From NCBI GenBank assembly GCA_015350385.1, contig WNKI01000001.1, forward strand, positions 6,419,410 through 6,483,409: a DNA stretch of 64,000 bases, written 5' to 3'. A program made the position numbers and the translations under genes. The DNA is from Aculops lycopersici. Taxonomy: Eukaryota > Arthropoda > Arachnida > Trombidiformes > Eriophyidae. Under the pieces are notes generated by a model. It saw only the letters and a program-made list of their open reading frames with translations. It was not told the origin of the DNA and searched no databases. Position 1 is the first letter of the stretch, and every line of letters starts with the position of its first letter. Shown in pieces: positions 22,295 to 36,121 of the stretch.

Positions 22295-23052
22295 TTAGGA
22301 ATTGAAGAGTTGTTTTCTTAGTTAGGGTGATTGAGTTTGCTCCTCTTCTTTACCTGAATAAATATTTAACAGGCATCAAAATTATCACCAACCAGCCAAT
22401 CATCATTTTGTAAGTTTTGTTTGTTTTCGGCCGCAGGAAACGAAAATTCAAACCAAAATAAACAATTTGCACCGAAACTCTGAAATACATGTATGAGCAT
22501 CAAAGATCAATTTGCTCCCTCAAGTGCTCAGTTGGAAATTTGATCACCTGATCAGAGTCTCTTATTTAGATTGAATTACGTGAGAAAATCTAATTTCCGG
22601 TTTGGTGTTGCTGCCGCTGCATTAGATTCTTGATCTTTACCTCAGGTAAATGAGATTAGAAAAGAAGGATGAACGAAAGAGCGAACGAAGATGTAGATTA
22701 GTGAGGAAAAATTCTAATTATAGATAATTTCAAGTCGCAAACAGCTAACTAAGTGCCCATGGACTCAATTTGCATAATAACCCCAATAGATAGGTAGATA
22801 AGTAAACAAACAAACAAACGAATGAACAAGTTTAATTTTTGTTTTACGTTGCGTCTCTTTACTCGAGTTGAGTCTTAGTGCGTGTAATAGTTTTCTTTGC
22901 TAGCGTCTCGAAATTGATTGCCAAGCTTCTGGATTCTCCCGCTCGTTTACAAGCTATGCGAGTTCCCTTGAATCAGGCGCAATAATCGAATTTTCAGCTG
23001 CTTATCTACTCGCCTCAAACCGGCAACAAATTCGATCTCGTGCACTCACCTC

Positions 23053-23256
23053 CAACAAGTGGTTGCTGCGCGCCAACATGTTCCGTCCAGTTAAAGCATG
23101 TTGGCGCTCGTAGAACAGGTAATTGCTTTTGGTCCATGAATGATGAAGTTGATGTTGTTGTTCTTGTTGTTGCTTTCGATGCTGTTGCCGCTGCTGCTGC
23201 TGCTGGTGCTGCTCATGATGATGATGGCAAAACTCCACTTTTCAATCCACTTGTTG
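23053..23256. promoter_or_regulatory. paired CAACAAGTGG motifs
   Basis: Perfect CAACAAGTGG at 23053-23062 (plus) and its reverse complement at 23247-23256. They resemble Snail/Scratch zinc-finger sites. Binding is not shown. Confidence 0.3.
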
Positions 23257-26200
23257 ATTTGAAACTTTATTGTGGTTTAGACTTGCAGGCAACAAACAGC
23301 AATCAGCTGATTATAATGGCAACTTGATTGCCCTTAGAGTTCGGCTTAAATTGAAATTGAAATTGGCAGATTTGTTGGCACAGGTTGCTGTTGTTGTTGC
23401 AGGCGCCACTTGTGTTGCCTATGATTCAACTCAACTCAACTCAACTCGGCTCGGCGCAAGTCTAAACTAAACTACACTCGAACTACACATGTTGGCCGAG
23501 GAAGTGGAAGTTGGTAGAGAGAAAAGAAAGTTAAATAACAACAATAGCAACCACCGGCAACTCGAATCCAAATTGTGTGGCCAAACGGTGGGGCAAAAAG
23601 TTGAAGTTTGCCAGGCGGTTAGGCGACCGGAGAGATTGAGTGCTGCAATTTCAAAAAATCGCCCCATTGCGTTTGTGTCTCATTCTCTTTGTCCCATTGG
23701 CTTCTGGTGTTTTTCAAATGGGAGGTATTTCAGCTGCTAGAAGTAGCAGCAACAGACTAAAAGTCAATCGCAATACTAGCTTCATGAAGCTCGATAGTCA
23801 AGAGCGCAAACGAAGATTGAATTGCCGCAACTCTGAGGTTTTCCTATGTTTTGGTCTCAGATTGATTCGTGATTGAAAACCGCCAACGAAATCCTCTCGA
23901 CGAATTGAGGTTCCTCCTTCTCGTTGGAAATCTCTGCGAGTGTATCGAATGTCAATTGATTGACTCGGTTTTTGGCGAATCGCTGCGACAACCGGAAGTC
24001 GGCGGTTATGTCTCGGCGAAAATTCGCACGGTCAGCTGATGATTTGGCTAGAAGTTTTAACTCAAATGCTGACAAGGCAAGAGTGACTTACTGAACCTGT
24101 CGCTAGCTTTTTGTTGTTATCGTTGTCGTTGCTATTGCTTCACAGAGACAGATGGTAGAAATGAAAGAAATATTTCAATTCGCAGGTTTTGTTTCTCTCT
24201 CACTCTGTCTAAAACTGAATGTTTTTTGTCAAACTCAAATGTACAACTCTTGTCCGCTTTTTGCATTCAAATTCTTGAAAACTTTTTCAAGACTCCAGCA
24301 AATAGTTCCAACTTTCAGATGGGATAATCTACCTGAAATATTTGAGCAAACTCAACAGAAACAATGCTTCACATCTCCTCGAGTGGCGCTAAGGTGTCGC
24401 CAGAGGTCGCTCACTGCGGGGCTTTCCAAATTTCCAAAGCGATGCTCGAGGGCACTTTGAATTGGAATAGGATTGTGGTGGTCGTCTTTTGGTCAGAGCG
24501 TTGTTTTTGCCAAGAAGTAAAAGTGAAGTTTTGCTGGTGAAAATTACGTTTCTTCCGAGCTCCTAATGTGCGTTTCGTTTCCATTCCTTCTACTCCATGT
24601 GCTAACCGTCGACTGGTTGGTTGGTTAGTTGGTTGAATGGCTGGCTGGCTAATGAAAATAAATGAACATGCGACAATTTGAGCTTCCTTCAAATGAAAGA
24701 CAACGCCAAAAAGAAGCCATTCAATTAAAGTGAACGCGAGTCGCGCGGCAACTCGAACGACTCGCCAATTTAAATGCGCGCAAAATAATGATACTCGCGG
24801 CTCGCGAGGGACTGAAAAAGAAGCTCGAAATGATAATAATAGTGATAATAGTAATGATGATGATGATGATGATGACGATGGTGGCAAACTGGAAGAAGTT
24901 GGCCGCGTAACTGGAAACAAGAGGGACAAGCGTAAAAACTAGACCAAGAAGACAAACTCCTCGGAATTAAAAGTGGAATTTAGTTGTTTCTTTCTCGTCG
25001 TCGTCGTTGAGGTTGAAGTTAAAGTTAAATTTGAGGCTTGGATTTAGATTGAGGCTTAAGTTGAGGCTGAGGCTGAGGCCAGAGGAAGAGGAAAAATTTT
25101 CACGCTAACGAGAGTCACGGCCACTTCCTGTTAGATTCATTAGCAAACTCTTGGCCGAGAAGAATGCGCATTGTGTTGCGCAACTCGCGCGTCGCAAGCT
25201 CACCACACAATGGACTTGGGGTCTCACTTTGGTTGGATTTTAAAGCAAGCCAATGAAAGCTGCGGTTGTCGTGGTTGTCGTCGTCGTCATGTTTGTCGTT
25301 GTTGTCGTCGTTACCGCAGAGTCAAGTTCCTTCCTCCTGGCTTCTAGTCTCAGCTTTCTAGTTTGGCTTGTGGAGTTGGTGTTTCCACCTGAGCAACTCC
25401 TAGCTAGAAAAACAACAACAGCATACTTCAAATCTCAACAACAGCCGAGACGAAGACGACGACGACGACGTCACCAAAGTCTGAAGTAGAATAACGTAGC
25501 AGCAACAGCAGCTACGACAACAAGATCAAAAGAAGCTCGTCAAGTTCAGCTTCTGAGCAACGTGATCCAATTCAATTGTACCCAGCTACCTCAACTATTA
25601 ATTCAGCAACTGCAACAACAAAAACACAAACACAAACCAAGATTAGGCCGCTAATTTTCATCCTTTTGTTGTTTTTCCTCTCGCCCCAATTCTTCTTTCC
25701 CCTTGTTCTAATTCTATTTAATTCTCAATTTGATTAGCGAGTTCCTCCATCCGCTCAACTGATTCAACTCACTCACTTTGTCGCTGTTGCCGGATGATTT
25801 AGCTGGAAATTAGCGGCAAGCTCGTCCACTTCCCCCGAGTCGTTTGCCTGTGAACGTCTGCCGGAAGTTGCGAGGCTGAGATCGCGTCGCTGAGCGCCTC
25901 ATTATTTGGCCCCAACTCTAGCGGAGCGAACCTACGAGAGTTGAATAAAAAGCCCTGCGCCTAGCGACTTTAATCTCACTCTTGGCGACAATTGAGCCCG
26001 AACTTGCAGGAGGATAAGATTTTGGTTGGTTCGTTGGTTGGAATGGTAGCAAAGAATTGAGCACCACAACAATAGCAATGAACCAACAGCAACAACAACG
26101 ACAACAATCGCTTAGAAGAGACTGCATGTGTGCCAAAGTAAACGAGAAAATAGATTGCTAACAAATGGAATGGAAAGAAAGGGATTTCCATTGTGAAATC

Positions 26201-28254
26201 CCTTGCAGCCACCAACCAAGTGAACATCCATTCAACAAGAAGAGAACTAGAGCTTGAATTACACATCGACGAAGCCAGCAACACAAATCCATTGTCTTGA
26301 AATTGCAACTCACTTAACTGGCCTCTCTTCTCTACTACTCCATTTCTATCAGCTCTCTCATTTCTGACCGTGTAAGAGTATTGTCTTATATAAAAAATAT
26401 ATATATTTTCTGTTCTATTCTATTCTATTTTATGCTATTCTATTCTATTTCCTCCTCCTCCAAGTCCATTGCCATTCGCGCGCCTCAATGGATTTTGCTC
26501 TCAATCTAATATCCCAGATCGACTATCCTCTTGTGTTGTGAAGCTAAAAGTTGAAAAAGTTGGTAAATTCAATTTTCAATTGTCTCTCTCTCTCTCTCTC
26601 TCGGACCGAAACAATAAAAATATTGTCATCTCGTTGAATCTTTCCTCTTCATTCAACTTGGCAACTCGGAATTCCAATTGCCAGGTGGCGCTGGCTGACT
26701 TTGGCACTCGGCATAAAACAAAGCGCGCAGCAAGTGGTTGCCGCAATTTGCATTTAAATTCAACATTCATTTTCTCCCTCACTCTAAATCTGTGAGTGAG
26801 TGAGCGTAAGTAAACTTTGCAGCTAGGAGAACGCGTGTGAGAGCTTGCAGATTTAAATCTAAAGCTCGAACTGTGAGCTGTAACCAAGAATTTTTGAGCG
26901 AGCGGAGCGCATAAATTTCCGCAACTCAACCTTTGCCAGTGTGGGAATCCTGATCGCGCTGTGCGCGTTAGCAGATTTATTCGCATTGATAAGATTTGCA
27001 TGGATGTTGTTAATGTTGTTGCTGTTGTTGGTGCTGTTGCTGTTGCTGCTGCTGTGTGAAGGAGAAGTTGGCGCAAATTAGTGCGCTTATTTGCATCAGA
27101 CACCAGGGGATAGGCGCGCGTTAATTTGGCAAGAAACAACGCCAACAAAAGGAGCAGCACGAAGTCTGCAGAGCCAACAGAATGGAGCATAATGATTTAT
27201 ATGCGCAATGCAAATTGCTTGTCATTCTTTCTCTCGCTCTCCCTCTCTCTCTCTCTCGACGTTACCACTACTATTAGTCTTTATATAATTTTCTCTGTCA
27301 TTTGAGCAACCAACACACAAGCATTCATCGCAGATTTTATCGCTAGGTAAACAGACTTTCAAGTTGTTAGTTTAGTTTTGTGTTTAGCTGGGCAGCCAAA
27401 CTAAACTAAAATGAACGAAACGAAACGAAACGGAATAGAACAGAATGGACGAGAAATGAACAGAAGCTGGCTTTAGATTGAGCGTCCAGTTTACTCTGCC
27501 TGTTGTAGTCGTTTAAAAAAGAGAGATTGCGAAACTGTAACAGTAGGTAAGAGGAAAAAACACATCCATTGTTGGCCGCCAAGTCTACACACAATCGCCG
27601 CTCTATTATCTGAGCGGAAGTTGATCAACAACAAGTTGTTTTGTCGTAGCTCGCTCGCTCGCTCGCTCGCTTACCTGTTCATTTAGATGGCAAACTAGTC
27701 ATTTGCTGTTGTGTCTAGCTTACAACGACAACAATTAAAGAGGAGAAGAGGGAATTATGAGAATGAATCGTAAAAATCAGATATCATTCTCACTTAGCTT
27801 GTTTTAGTTGTAGTTGTTGTCGTTTGAGCTGTCATCGTTTGTGCACAGTGTCTAGTGTATAGCAGAATACTAGACACTGGACAAGCAAGTAGAGTGTTTG
27901 GGTTTAAAATGGAGAGATAAAAAGACACTCACTCTTTATGTGCTGGCTTTCAATTGAGAGGTTTAATTTTCGCTTTCTCTTTCCCTTTGACTCTCGTTTA
28001 ATTTGGTTGTTAATTTTGTTCTAGTTGCTGGTCACTTCGGTGAAAACTAGAGCAGATGGAATGACAACAACAACAACCAACGCGACGACGAAAAAAGCGC
28101 ATTAACCAACAGCGAGCAGATGGAAATTCTTACCTGTCGACTTACCTGCCCAAACCACTTGTAGCCCTCGCTGGGCGCTAACCGAGTTGCGCGTGCAACT
28201 CGCCAGCTTAATCATTATCGTCGACAAAAAATAAACTCGCAACTTCTTTTTTCT

Positions 28255-28297
<43 letters not shown>
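28255..28297. repeat. (CT)n microsatellite
   Basis: About 43 bp of CT dinucleotides. Shorter CT or GA tracts also occur at 26583-26602, 33617-33645 and 34063-34089. Confidence 0.9.
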
Positions 28298-28298
<1 letters not shown>

Positions 28299-29712
28299 CT
28301 TGTCCAAAGCGGACAAGCGCTAAATAAAACTGTCTAGCTGACTTTCGCCAGAGCTAAGAGTGAAATTGTAAGAGCAATTTCGTCGTCATGTGATCCCATT
28401 AAAGAGTCCGCTCGTCGTCTTGTCTCCTCTGTCGCTCTATCGTCTTCGCACTTTGACGTCAGACTCGACGACGAGACTAGCTGGCTAGTTGGCTCGCCGA
28501 CAAGTGTAGAGTTTATTTGGCCTTGTTGTTGGCTTGTATGAATCGCGCGATGCAATTAGCTTTAATCTTTTGGTCGTTGTCGAGTAACAACTCAGATATA
28601 ATGTTGCGCCTCCAAATCAGAAGAGAGTTTGGGTTTCTAGCGCATTTGAGCACTGACAAGATGGCAGGCACTTTGGTGTCCGAATTTGAGCAATCGAGCA
28701 ACGAGCCATTCGGTTCGATGGAAGAAGTAAAGACAATTGTGAGCGCGTGTGTGCTGCTTTCACGTCACCTGAAGAGTTACTCGCGAGACCACTAATAATA
28801 CAGGTAATAATAATGGGCCAGGTATGCGGGCGTCCAGTTATTTATTTTGTTCAGCTCTTTGGTTTTCCCTTTCAATAGAAACGAATTCGAAATCGGAAAC
28901 CCAAAGTTTTTTATTCTAGCAAAGTGAAATGACCGCTTGGTAGGTAACGCCACTTGAAAATAGGATAGGAGGAAGAGGGAGATGAGTCAGCGAGATTTAA
29001 TCTCCAGTCTCTAGTGGTCGTCGGCTGCTGATGTATATTTTGATATTGACTCTGATAAGTGTTCGAAAGCCACAAGCAAAAATACGAATCCTCCTTAGTT
29101 TCCATTGGATATCATCTCATGAGCATCAGCAGGTTCTGGTTTATTTTCTCACTTTGATTTGGAATTCAAGTGCATCATTGCACTTGAATTTATAGTAATT
29201 TTTTTCGCCTACTTCGCATGAGAGGGAAAGAGAGATGACTCATCAGAGTTTATTATTTGTCTAGTGGCACTAGTGGTAGTTTATTTTATTTTATTTTATT
29301 TAATTCAACAAACCAAACAGTTGCAATTCATCTCTACGAATTACCGCCACCGAGAGATTCGCAACTCCAACTTTGAGCTCAAACTCCACTACGCCAGACT
29401 GAATAAATTGACGTTTGCGTAATGAATCTATTAAATGATCTTGCCAAAAAGCAAATGCAATTTACCTTAACTCGCGCTTCAGCTTGAGAGCGAAATTCAG
29501 TTTGGCACTGGGAGGCTGGAAAAATTAGTGGCCAACTGTGATGCTGCCAAAAACAAACTAAAACTTTGGCCAGCAGCCTGTTAGATAGGCAGTCGGCTGG
29601 TTGGTTGGATTAGCTGGCCAAAGTTTAAATGAATCGCATAGCAAGAGAGAGAGAGAGAGGTAGAAAATAGTGCTAGAATAATACCACCAATTTAATCGTG
29701 GAACGCAATAGT

Positions 29713-29757
29713 AATAGCAATAGCGATAGCGATAGCGATAGCGATAGCAATAGCAAT
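29713..29757. repeat. (ATAGCR)n hexanucleotide repeat
   Basis: Tandem hexamers alternating ATAGCA and ATAGCG. Confidence 0.85.
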
Positions 29758-30182
29758 TCAATTCAAGTCAAGTTAAGTTGGCTTTTGCCACTAGAGAGAG
29801 AACGAGATAGAAACTCTCCCAAGAGACTAGACTCCAAAAGGCCGACTGATACCAGCGAGCTCGCCATTGACCAGACGTGATACAGGTAACTGGCCACCAC
29901 TAATAGCTGAACAGCTAGCTAGCTGACTGGCTAGCCAGTGGCCACTTGCTTGCTTGCACAACAGAAGCACGCCAGACAAATTTGAAAGCCGCTAAATGGA
30001 CGAGAGCAGGACGTTGATTTAGGTGATGCTCTTTTGCTTGCTCCTGGCCACTAGCTAGCGAGCTAACCGGCCGGCGTTTAAAGTAGCGAATCAGATTTAG
30101 AGAGTTCAGTTTGTTAGCTGATTTTTCAGTTAGCTCGCTCTACTCTGAGGCCCGCCATCTTAAACCGGCAATTGAATTCGCA

Positions 30183-30230
<48 letters not shown>
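30183..30230. repeat. (GTC)n trinucleotide repeat
   Basis: About 16 tandem GTC units without interruption. Confidence 0.92.
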
Positions 30231-30641
30231 TAGTTTCAGATTAGCCATTCATTTGCTTGCGCAACCAGATCAAGTCGCTGGCATCCTTCACTCTAATAGA
30301 GGTGAGCTGAGCTGAGCTGAGCAAAAGACGACGAGACCAAGATGACGAGAGAGCGAGAGATAAGTCCAATCGCGAATTCAATTAGGATGGCTACCTGCGA
30401 GCATTTGTGCAGAAACGAGGCGTTTAGAGTGGGACAGAGAAGAGGAGTCTTGGCCGTTGGGTTCCATTGCGCGCAACGAGTGGAAACAAGATAGCAGGTG
30501 GTTGAAATTTTTCCGTCCCTTCCCTTCCCTTTCGATTCAATTCCATTCGTTTTGTGTAGGTGGAAGTGGAGTTGCTGTTGCGCCATTGCGTTGAGCAGCA
30601 GCAGCAGCAACAAGTAGCCGATGGTCTTGTTGATGCAACAG

Positions 30642-30762
30642 CCACTTGTTGTTGTTATTGATGGTGATGGTGATGGTGATGTTATTTCCAATGATGTTTA
30701 TGTTTACATTAAGTTGCGCGCGTAGCTCTAATGCCGCTACCATCACTAATGCCACTTGTTGC
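30642..30762. promoter_or_regulatory. paired CCACTTGTTG motifs
   Basis: Perfect copies at 30642-30651 and 30752-30761, same orientation, 110 bp apart. Candidate Snail/Scratch-type sites. Confidence 0.3.
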
Positions 30763-32858
30763 TTGTGTTGTTGCTTCAACTTAGGGTTCACCTGTGTGTG
30801 TGTTTTTTCTACGCTCTAGAACAGCAAGGCCAAGAAAACTAAGTTCACGAATGAAGAGCCAGATACGAGGAAAAAGTTGGCCACTTGAGCCATTGAATCA
30901 GTCACCTCTTTTCGCCGCAGTGAACCGCGAGAAGCTAGCGGTTGTTTAGTTCTTCAAACTTGCTTTTGGCCACTCGAAGCGCAAGCGACACTTGGCCAAA
31001 CGACAACCGAAACGACGATGAATGATGACGATGAGGACACCGAGGCGCCGCACTCACACTTGACATGAACCTGTGCGGCCGCAAATTGGATTCCAATTTC
31101 AGCAACTGGCTAGATGTATGGATGGATGGATGGATGAATGGCTTGTGGTGCGATATCAATGCCCGGCGCATGCAACATGCGCGACATAATAGCCCTCGCT
31201 GGCGCCGTGCAATCTCTCAAACTGGCGAAGAAACGTTAGATCCGCTTGACGTAGAGGCGGCAATAAAATTGGGGTTGCCGCATCTTCCTCTTCTCAGGTG
31301 CGCCAATTTTATGCGGCCAATTTGGGCAGCCAGTTTTATGCTCGCTGCTCACCACTCACAGCGAGCCGCTTGCTTGGGCTTGCGGCCATAATATTGTGCG
31401 CCGGAATTTGGACTAAAAAGGAAGAGACGACAACGAGTCTCGCTAGTGCTACGACTCTTAACGCGATGATTACGACAATTATTACAAGTCAACTCGAGAC
31501 TAAGCCACTTCTCGTCGGCCGCTCGCTCGCTGTGTGCCGCGAATCTAAGTGGCAACGATCGGGAAGAGAAGCAACCGGAAGTGAGCACCTAAACTCGTCG
31601 TTGGGTTGCTTGTTTTGTCGCGAGCGGGACTCATCTCCGTCTCTCGATTTCCCCGATTCGTTAACTTCAACTAAACGCACGCGACATGAATATAGAGATA
31701 ATTTGGTGGCCATCAACCATCTAGTTACCACTACTTCCTCTACAATCAATTGCGGTGACATTGAGTCAGCGAGTGGGTCGGGGGTGAGAGCTCATCTCAC
31801 GTGACAAATCGATTCGAGCCAATGAAAACAAAGAAGATCGAGCTCCGATTTGGACAGTCGATTCATCTCAATTTTTGTTGGTCCTATTAACTTTAATTAG
31901 AATCTGCAAATCAAAAAAAGACAATGAAGAGGATCTGTTTGAATCTCGACCTTTCTCATCGCTACACAGGAAAATAAAATTTTAATTGTAGTCAAGAGAA
32001 AAAGATGAGAGCGCTAATGAAAGCCGCAAGTTTGCGTCTTTCCCTCAAACTCTCTTTCTCTGTCTTAATTTGCCGTCTAGCTAGACCGCAAGCTTTCACT
32101 AAAATCAAGCCACTCAATTAGATTCAATCTAAACGCTCGCTCCTCTCTCGTCTTGTTTTTCATAATTTTGATTTAAATTCCTGGACTGTGCAGTTTTAAA
32201 CGGGAGGATGAAAAACCGAATTGCAATTTGCTGGGCCGATTCCTCAGAATTTATATTAGAGGGAGCGAGTCGAGCTGAGGAAATTGAATTAGATTGCACC
32301 AAAAGAGAGTGTGAGTTCTCTTTTCATGATTCGCCTCATCCAAGCAAATAATCGAGTCACATTCTTTTCCTCTCATCTCTTTTGTCTTGATCAAGAGTTA
32401 AGATGGAACCACGATGACGGCAGTGGAAAGAAAACTTGAAATAAAATGAAATTTCATTTACATAAATTTTTCCATTCTCTTCACATCCATGATAGCGAGG
32501 AATCTTTCGAGATTCTATCATGTGCGTCTCAAAACTTGAATCGAACGACACTCACGTTCAGCGGAAGTGGCTGAGTGAATATCGGCAACTTCCGCTGCTA
32601 GTCTCGGGAAAAAGGAAGCCCGACGCCGTTTTTTGTCCTCGTCGAGCGCTTAGTAAACGGAAGGAAGAGTTTGAAGTGGAGTTGGATCGAGTTTACTTCA
32701 AGCGAATGAGTGAGATGCTCGTTAATCGAGCAACCGATCGATCGATCGATCCAAACTCTCAATCAATTATGGCCGAACCAAACGTCACTCACTCAGTCGC
32801 GCTTACCTGAGTTTGTGAGCGATAACAAACGAGCTCTAGACATAATCTTGCGCGCGAT

Positions 32859-33342
32859 CGACATCGACATCGACATCGACATCCACATCCACATCGACGA
32901 CAGCGCAAAGCACGAGCGAGGAAAAAAGTTATCGCCGGTGATTAGATTTAACTTGAGATCCGACATTAAAACTTGGGATTTCTCAAAATTAGAATTGGCA
33001 AAGTGAATTATATAATGATTGCGAGAATGATGGTTTTAATGATTATAATTGAAGCGCCAAGCGGAAGAGGAACACGAAGAGATCGAATGGGAAGGCGAAA
33101 AGATTTACCTGGCAGAATAAAAACGAGCGCCAGTAAATGGGCGCTGGAAATGTTGAGCCGGGGCCAGTCTTTTGCTATTTGGTTGATTGCGATTGCTGCT
33201 GCTGCCGCCACTCGATTGATGATCTAACATCAAATTGAACATCAGCAGCAGCAACAACAACAACAACAAATCGCCTCTCATGAGACGAGATTCTCGTTGA
33301 AATTGCAGTGTTGTGTGGATGTCGATGTCGATGTCGATGTCG
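32859..33342. repeat. perfect inverted repeat made of GACATC hexamers
   Basis: The 28-base arm at 32859-32886 (four CGACAT units then CCAC) is the exact reverse complement of the arm at 33315-33342. The 428-bp spacer has no gene. A transcript could fold into a hairpin. Two independent hexamer expansions, one on each strand, are the alternative. Confidence 0.8.
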
Positions 33343-34632
33343 ATGTTGTCCAATTGAGTAGAAATCAAACTTTTCGCTTCCCTACCTGGATTTTTTTGCT
33401 GCAACTCTTGGCTCGACAAAGCGAATGTTGGTGTTGCTCTTGGAGTGGAGTTGAAATGAAGCGAAACGCGCGCGACGGAACGGAATGAAAAAAGCGCATG
33501 AGGAAGTTTGGCCGCCTGACTACCTGGAGCAATGCTATTGAGGTTTTCCTATTGCTGTTACCATTGCTTTCCTTTTCCACTGCAGGCCAATTGAAGTGGA
33601 AAGAAAGGAAAAGTTTTTTTTCTCTCTCTCTCTCTCTCTCTCTTCTTTTTCTTGTTTGTCCATCACACAGAAGTAAGAAACACAAAAAGACTTACATTAC
33701 ATGAGCAGTCAATTTCTGTCCAGCTAGCCGCTCGGCTGGCTGACTGAATGGAGATTGCAATTTTCTATTCACTATGAGAGACAGACAGAGCCAAACGAAG
33801 GAAACCTCCAATGGGGACTGAAAGTTTGCGGCAGGAAACAGAGAGAGAGAGAATGCGAAACTAGCGGAGCGGTCTTGCCCCCGAATAGCAGCTATCAAAC
33901 TGCAGCTCAATTCATCATTACCTGTCCATCAGCAACGGAGCGAATGTCGAGACGTTTTGTGTTGGCTCGTCACTCTTCTCCTATTCGGTCTGTTTTGTTG
34001 TGTAACTGGAGAAATAAATTCACCGCTCACATTCTTCCACTCGCTTACTCGGTGTTAGCGAGTGAGAGAGAGAGAGAGAGAGAGAGAGTGAGAATGGGCA
34101 AGACTTTCATAGCTGAGCACAACAGTTTCCACTTGCAAGGTGGCCACCGCGACAACAAGTGGTCGGTCTCACGTTGCACTGGCCGCAGGTTGACATTGAA
34201 ACTTTCGATTCCGTGTGAGCGGCTCGCTCCATGGCTTTCGCGCTCGGCGCGCAACCAAAACGCCTCCTTCCATCTCCTTGTCCACCTTACCGAACTAAAC
34301 TTGTGGCTTAGTTTTCTGATTAAGAGACTGAATTAGAAAAGCGAATAAGTCGATTAGGTTGTCATAATGATTTCGAGCGCAAAATGAACGGGTTAGCTTG
34401 GGGACGTTGTAGTGGTCTTTGTCGCTGTCGGCGTCGTTCGCTGATAGACTCTCGAGCGACAGACGAACACGGCGGAGTCCATTAATCATTTCGAGTGTGG
34501 TTCGCGACGCGCGGACTCACTCGTGCTCTTGAAATGAGCAGCACGCAAATGAGCAAGCGCACTGTTGCCGTGCTCCCATACCCGAACACTGGATTCAAAT
34601 TGGCCAGTTAAAAAGTGGGCAACAACCAGAGA

Positions 34633-34696
34633 GGAGCTGGAGCTGGAGCTGGAGCTGGAGCTGGAGCTGGAGCTCGAGAGAGAGAGAGAGAGAGAG
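34633..34696. repeat. (GGAGCT)7 then (GA)n
   Basis: Seven perfect GGAGCT units at 34633-34674 run directly into a GA tract. Confidence 0.92.
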
Positions 34697-34881
34697 TAGC
34701 TCAAGAGAGTAGCGAGGAGTTTCACGGTCGCAAATGGCCAAAAAGAGCAGGCAAATGAACAACAAGTTGATTTGCATTTTGCTCCTCCTTCGTCTTCCTC
34801 CATTCGTCTAAAGTTCATTTATCAGAAGTTTCAATCTGAAGTTAGCTTTTTCCATTTGCACGCCGCCGGCCTTCCATTTAG

Positions 34882-34914
34882 CTCCAACTCCAACTCTAAC
34901 TCTAACTCTAACTC
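34882..34914. repeat. (CTCYAA)n hexanucleotide repeat
   Basis: Two CTCCAA units followed by three CTCTAA units. Confidence 0.8.
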
Positions 34915-36085
34915 GCTAGAGCAGCCAGCAGATTGACTTCGCCACAAGTCCCTTCGGCCACTAGAAGTAAATCTAGCTTAAAACTAGGCGCCTACGTCAC
35001 ACAACCACTACAACGAGCAGGTAAGCTCTAATTGTGTTAGTAGATGTAAAATGAGGCTCGATTTCAAGTGGTAAGCTTGACAGCCATAGCCACTTGTTGT
35101 GTTGTGTTTTGTTGTGTTTTGTTCTCGCGTAATGTGATGTGTCGTACAATCAATTAGATTGCTAATTTTCTCTCCAAATTCTACCTGTCGGTCTTATTCT
35201 TTTGCCGTCGAATAATCTTTTTCCCTCTAGCTCGCTCTTTCTCTCTAGTCCAGTCGCTAATTGAATTTGAGCTTTAACCATTGAATTCGAGGGCCAAAGT
35301 GAGCAACTTGGACAGGATCAAACAGATAGACGGACGAGAGGAGCTCATGCAAGTGACTGGTGAGGCTGAATTTGGCGAGACAAGAAGTGACATCCAAGTT
35401 GAGGAGGAACAAGAACATCGCTCCCCTCCTTTACGACTAACCATTTAAGCTGGCACTGTTGCTCTTGTTGCTGAGTATGAGTATGATTATGATTAGAGTG
35501 ATGATGATGATGATGATTGAAGACTTGGACTTGAATGGCCGGCACTCCAGAGAGCAAAAGAGGCTGGCTTGTCCTCATAAACTCGCAGTTGTGTTCTAAG
35601 CTCAGCGAGATTGAATCTGTATGTGTTTCGGCGCCGGCCTCCGGTCTCGTCGGAGTTTCCCCAGTCTCTTCTTTCCATTTCTCTGTATCTGTATCTCGCG
35701 CGCTTTGGGTTGATTTTGATTTGAGTGTGCAATTCTGATTCCAGCGATGGTTGTTGTGATTATGAGTTTTGAGTTGTCGCAAAACAAGACACAAACACAC
35801 AACAGCTCACCGATGCAGCGAGTTCAGGAATTTTACCTTCACATTTAGCTCTAGCTGCGTGATCTCCTGACGTCGCCAAACATTCATTCCATTTGTTAGC
35901 TGTTATTAATATTTACCATTTGCAACTAACACCACCATTGCCACTAAGTAAGAGAAGAGTCAAAATCCTCTCTCCCTTTGCTTTTATGGCCACCAAAAGA
36001 GTTGCCGCCGTCTCCGTGGTCGCCTCATAATGTCACCATTATTTCCTTGATGTTTTATGCCATTTTCTAGACACCGTCCGAATCT

Positions 36086-36087
<2 letters not shown>

Positions 36088-36119
<32 letters not shown>
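36088..36119. repeat. (CA)n microsatellite
   Basis: Sixteen CA units. Confidence 0.92.

Positions 36120-36121
<2 letters not shown>

Noticed and set aside
24411..24929. 172-residue minus-strand frame
   Set aside because: Composition follows the ATG/TCA triplet runs and GGTT repeats; no domain or supporting gene signals.
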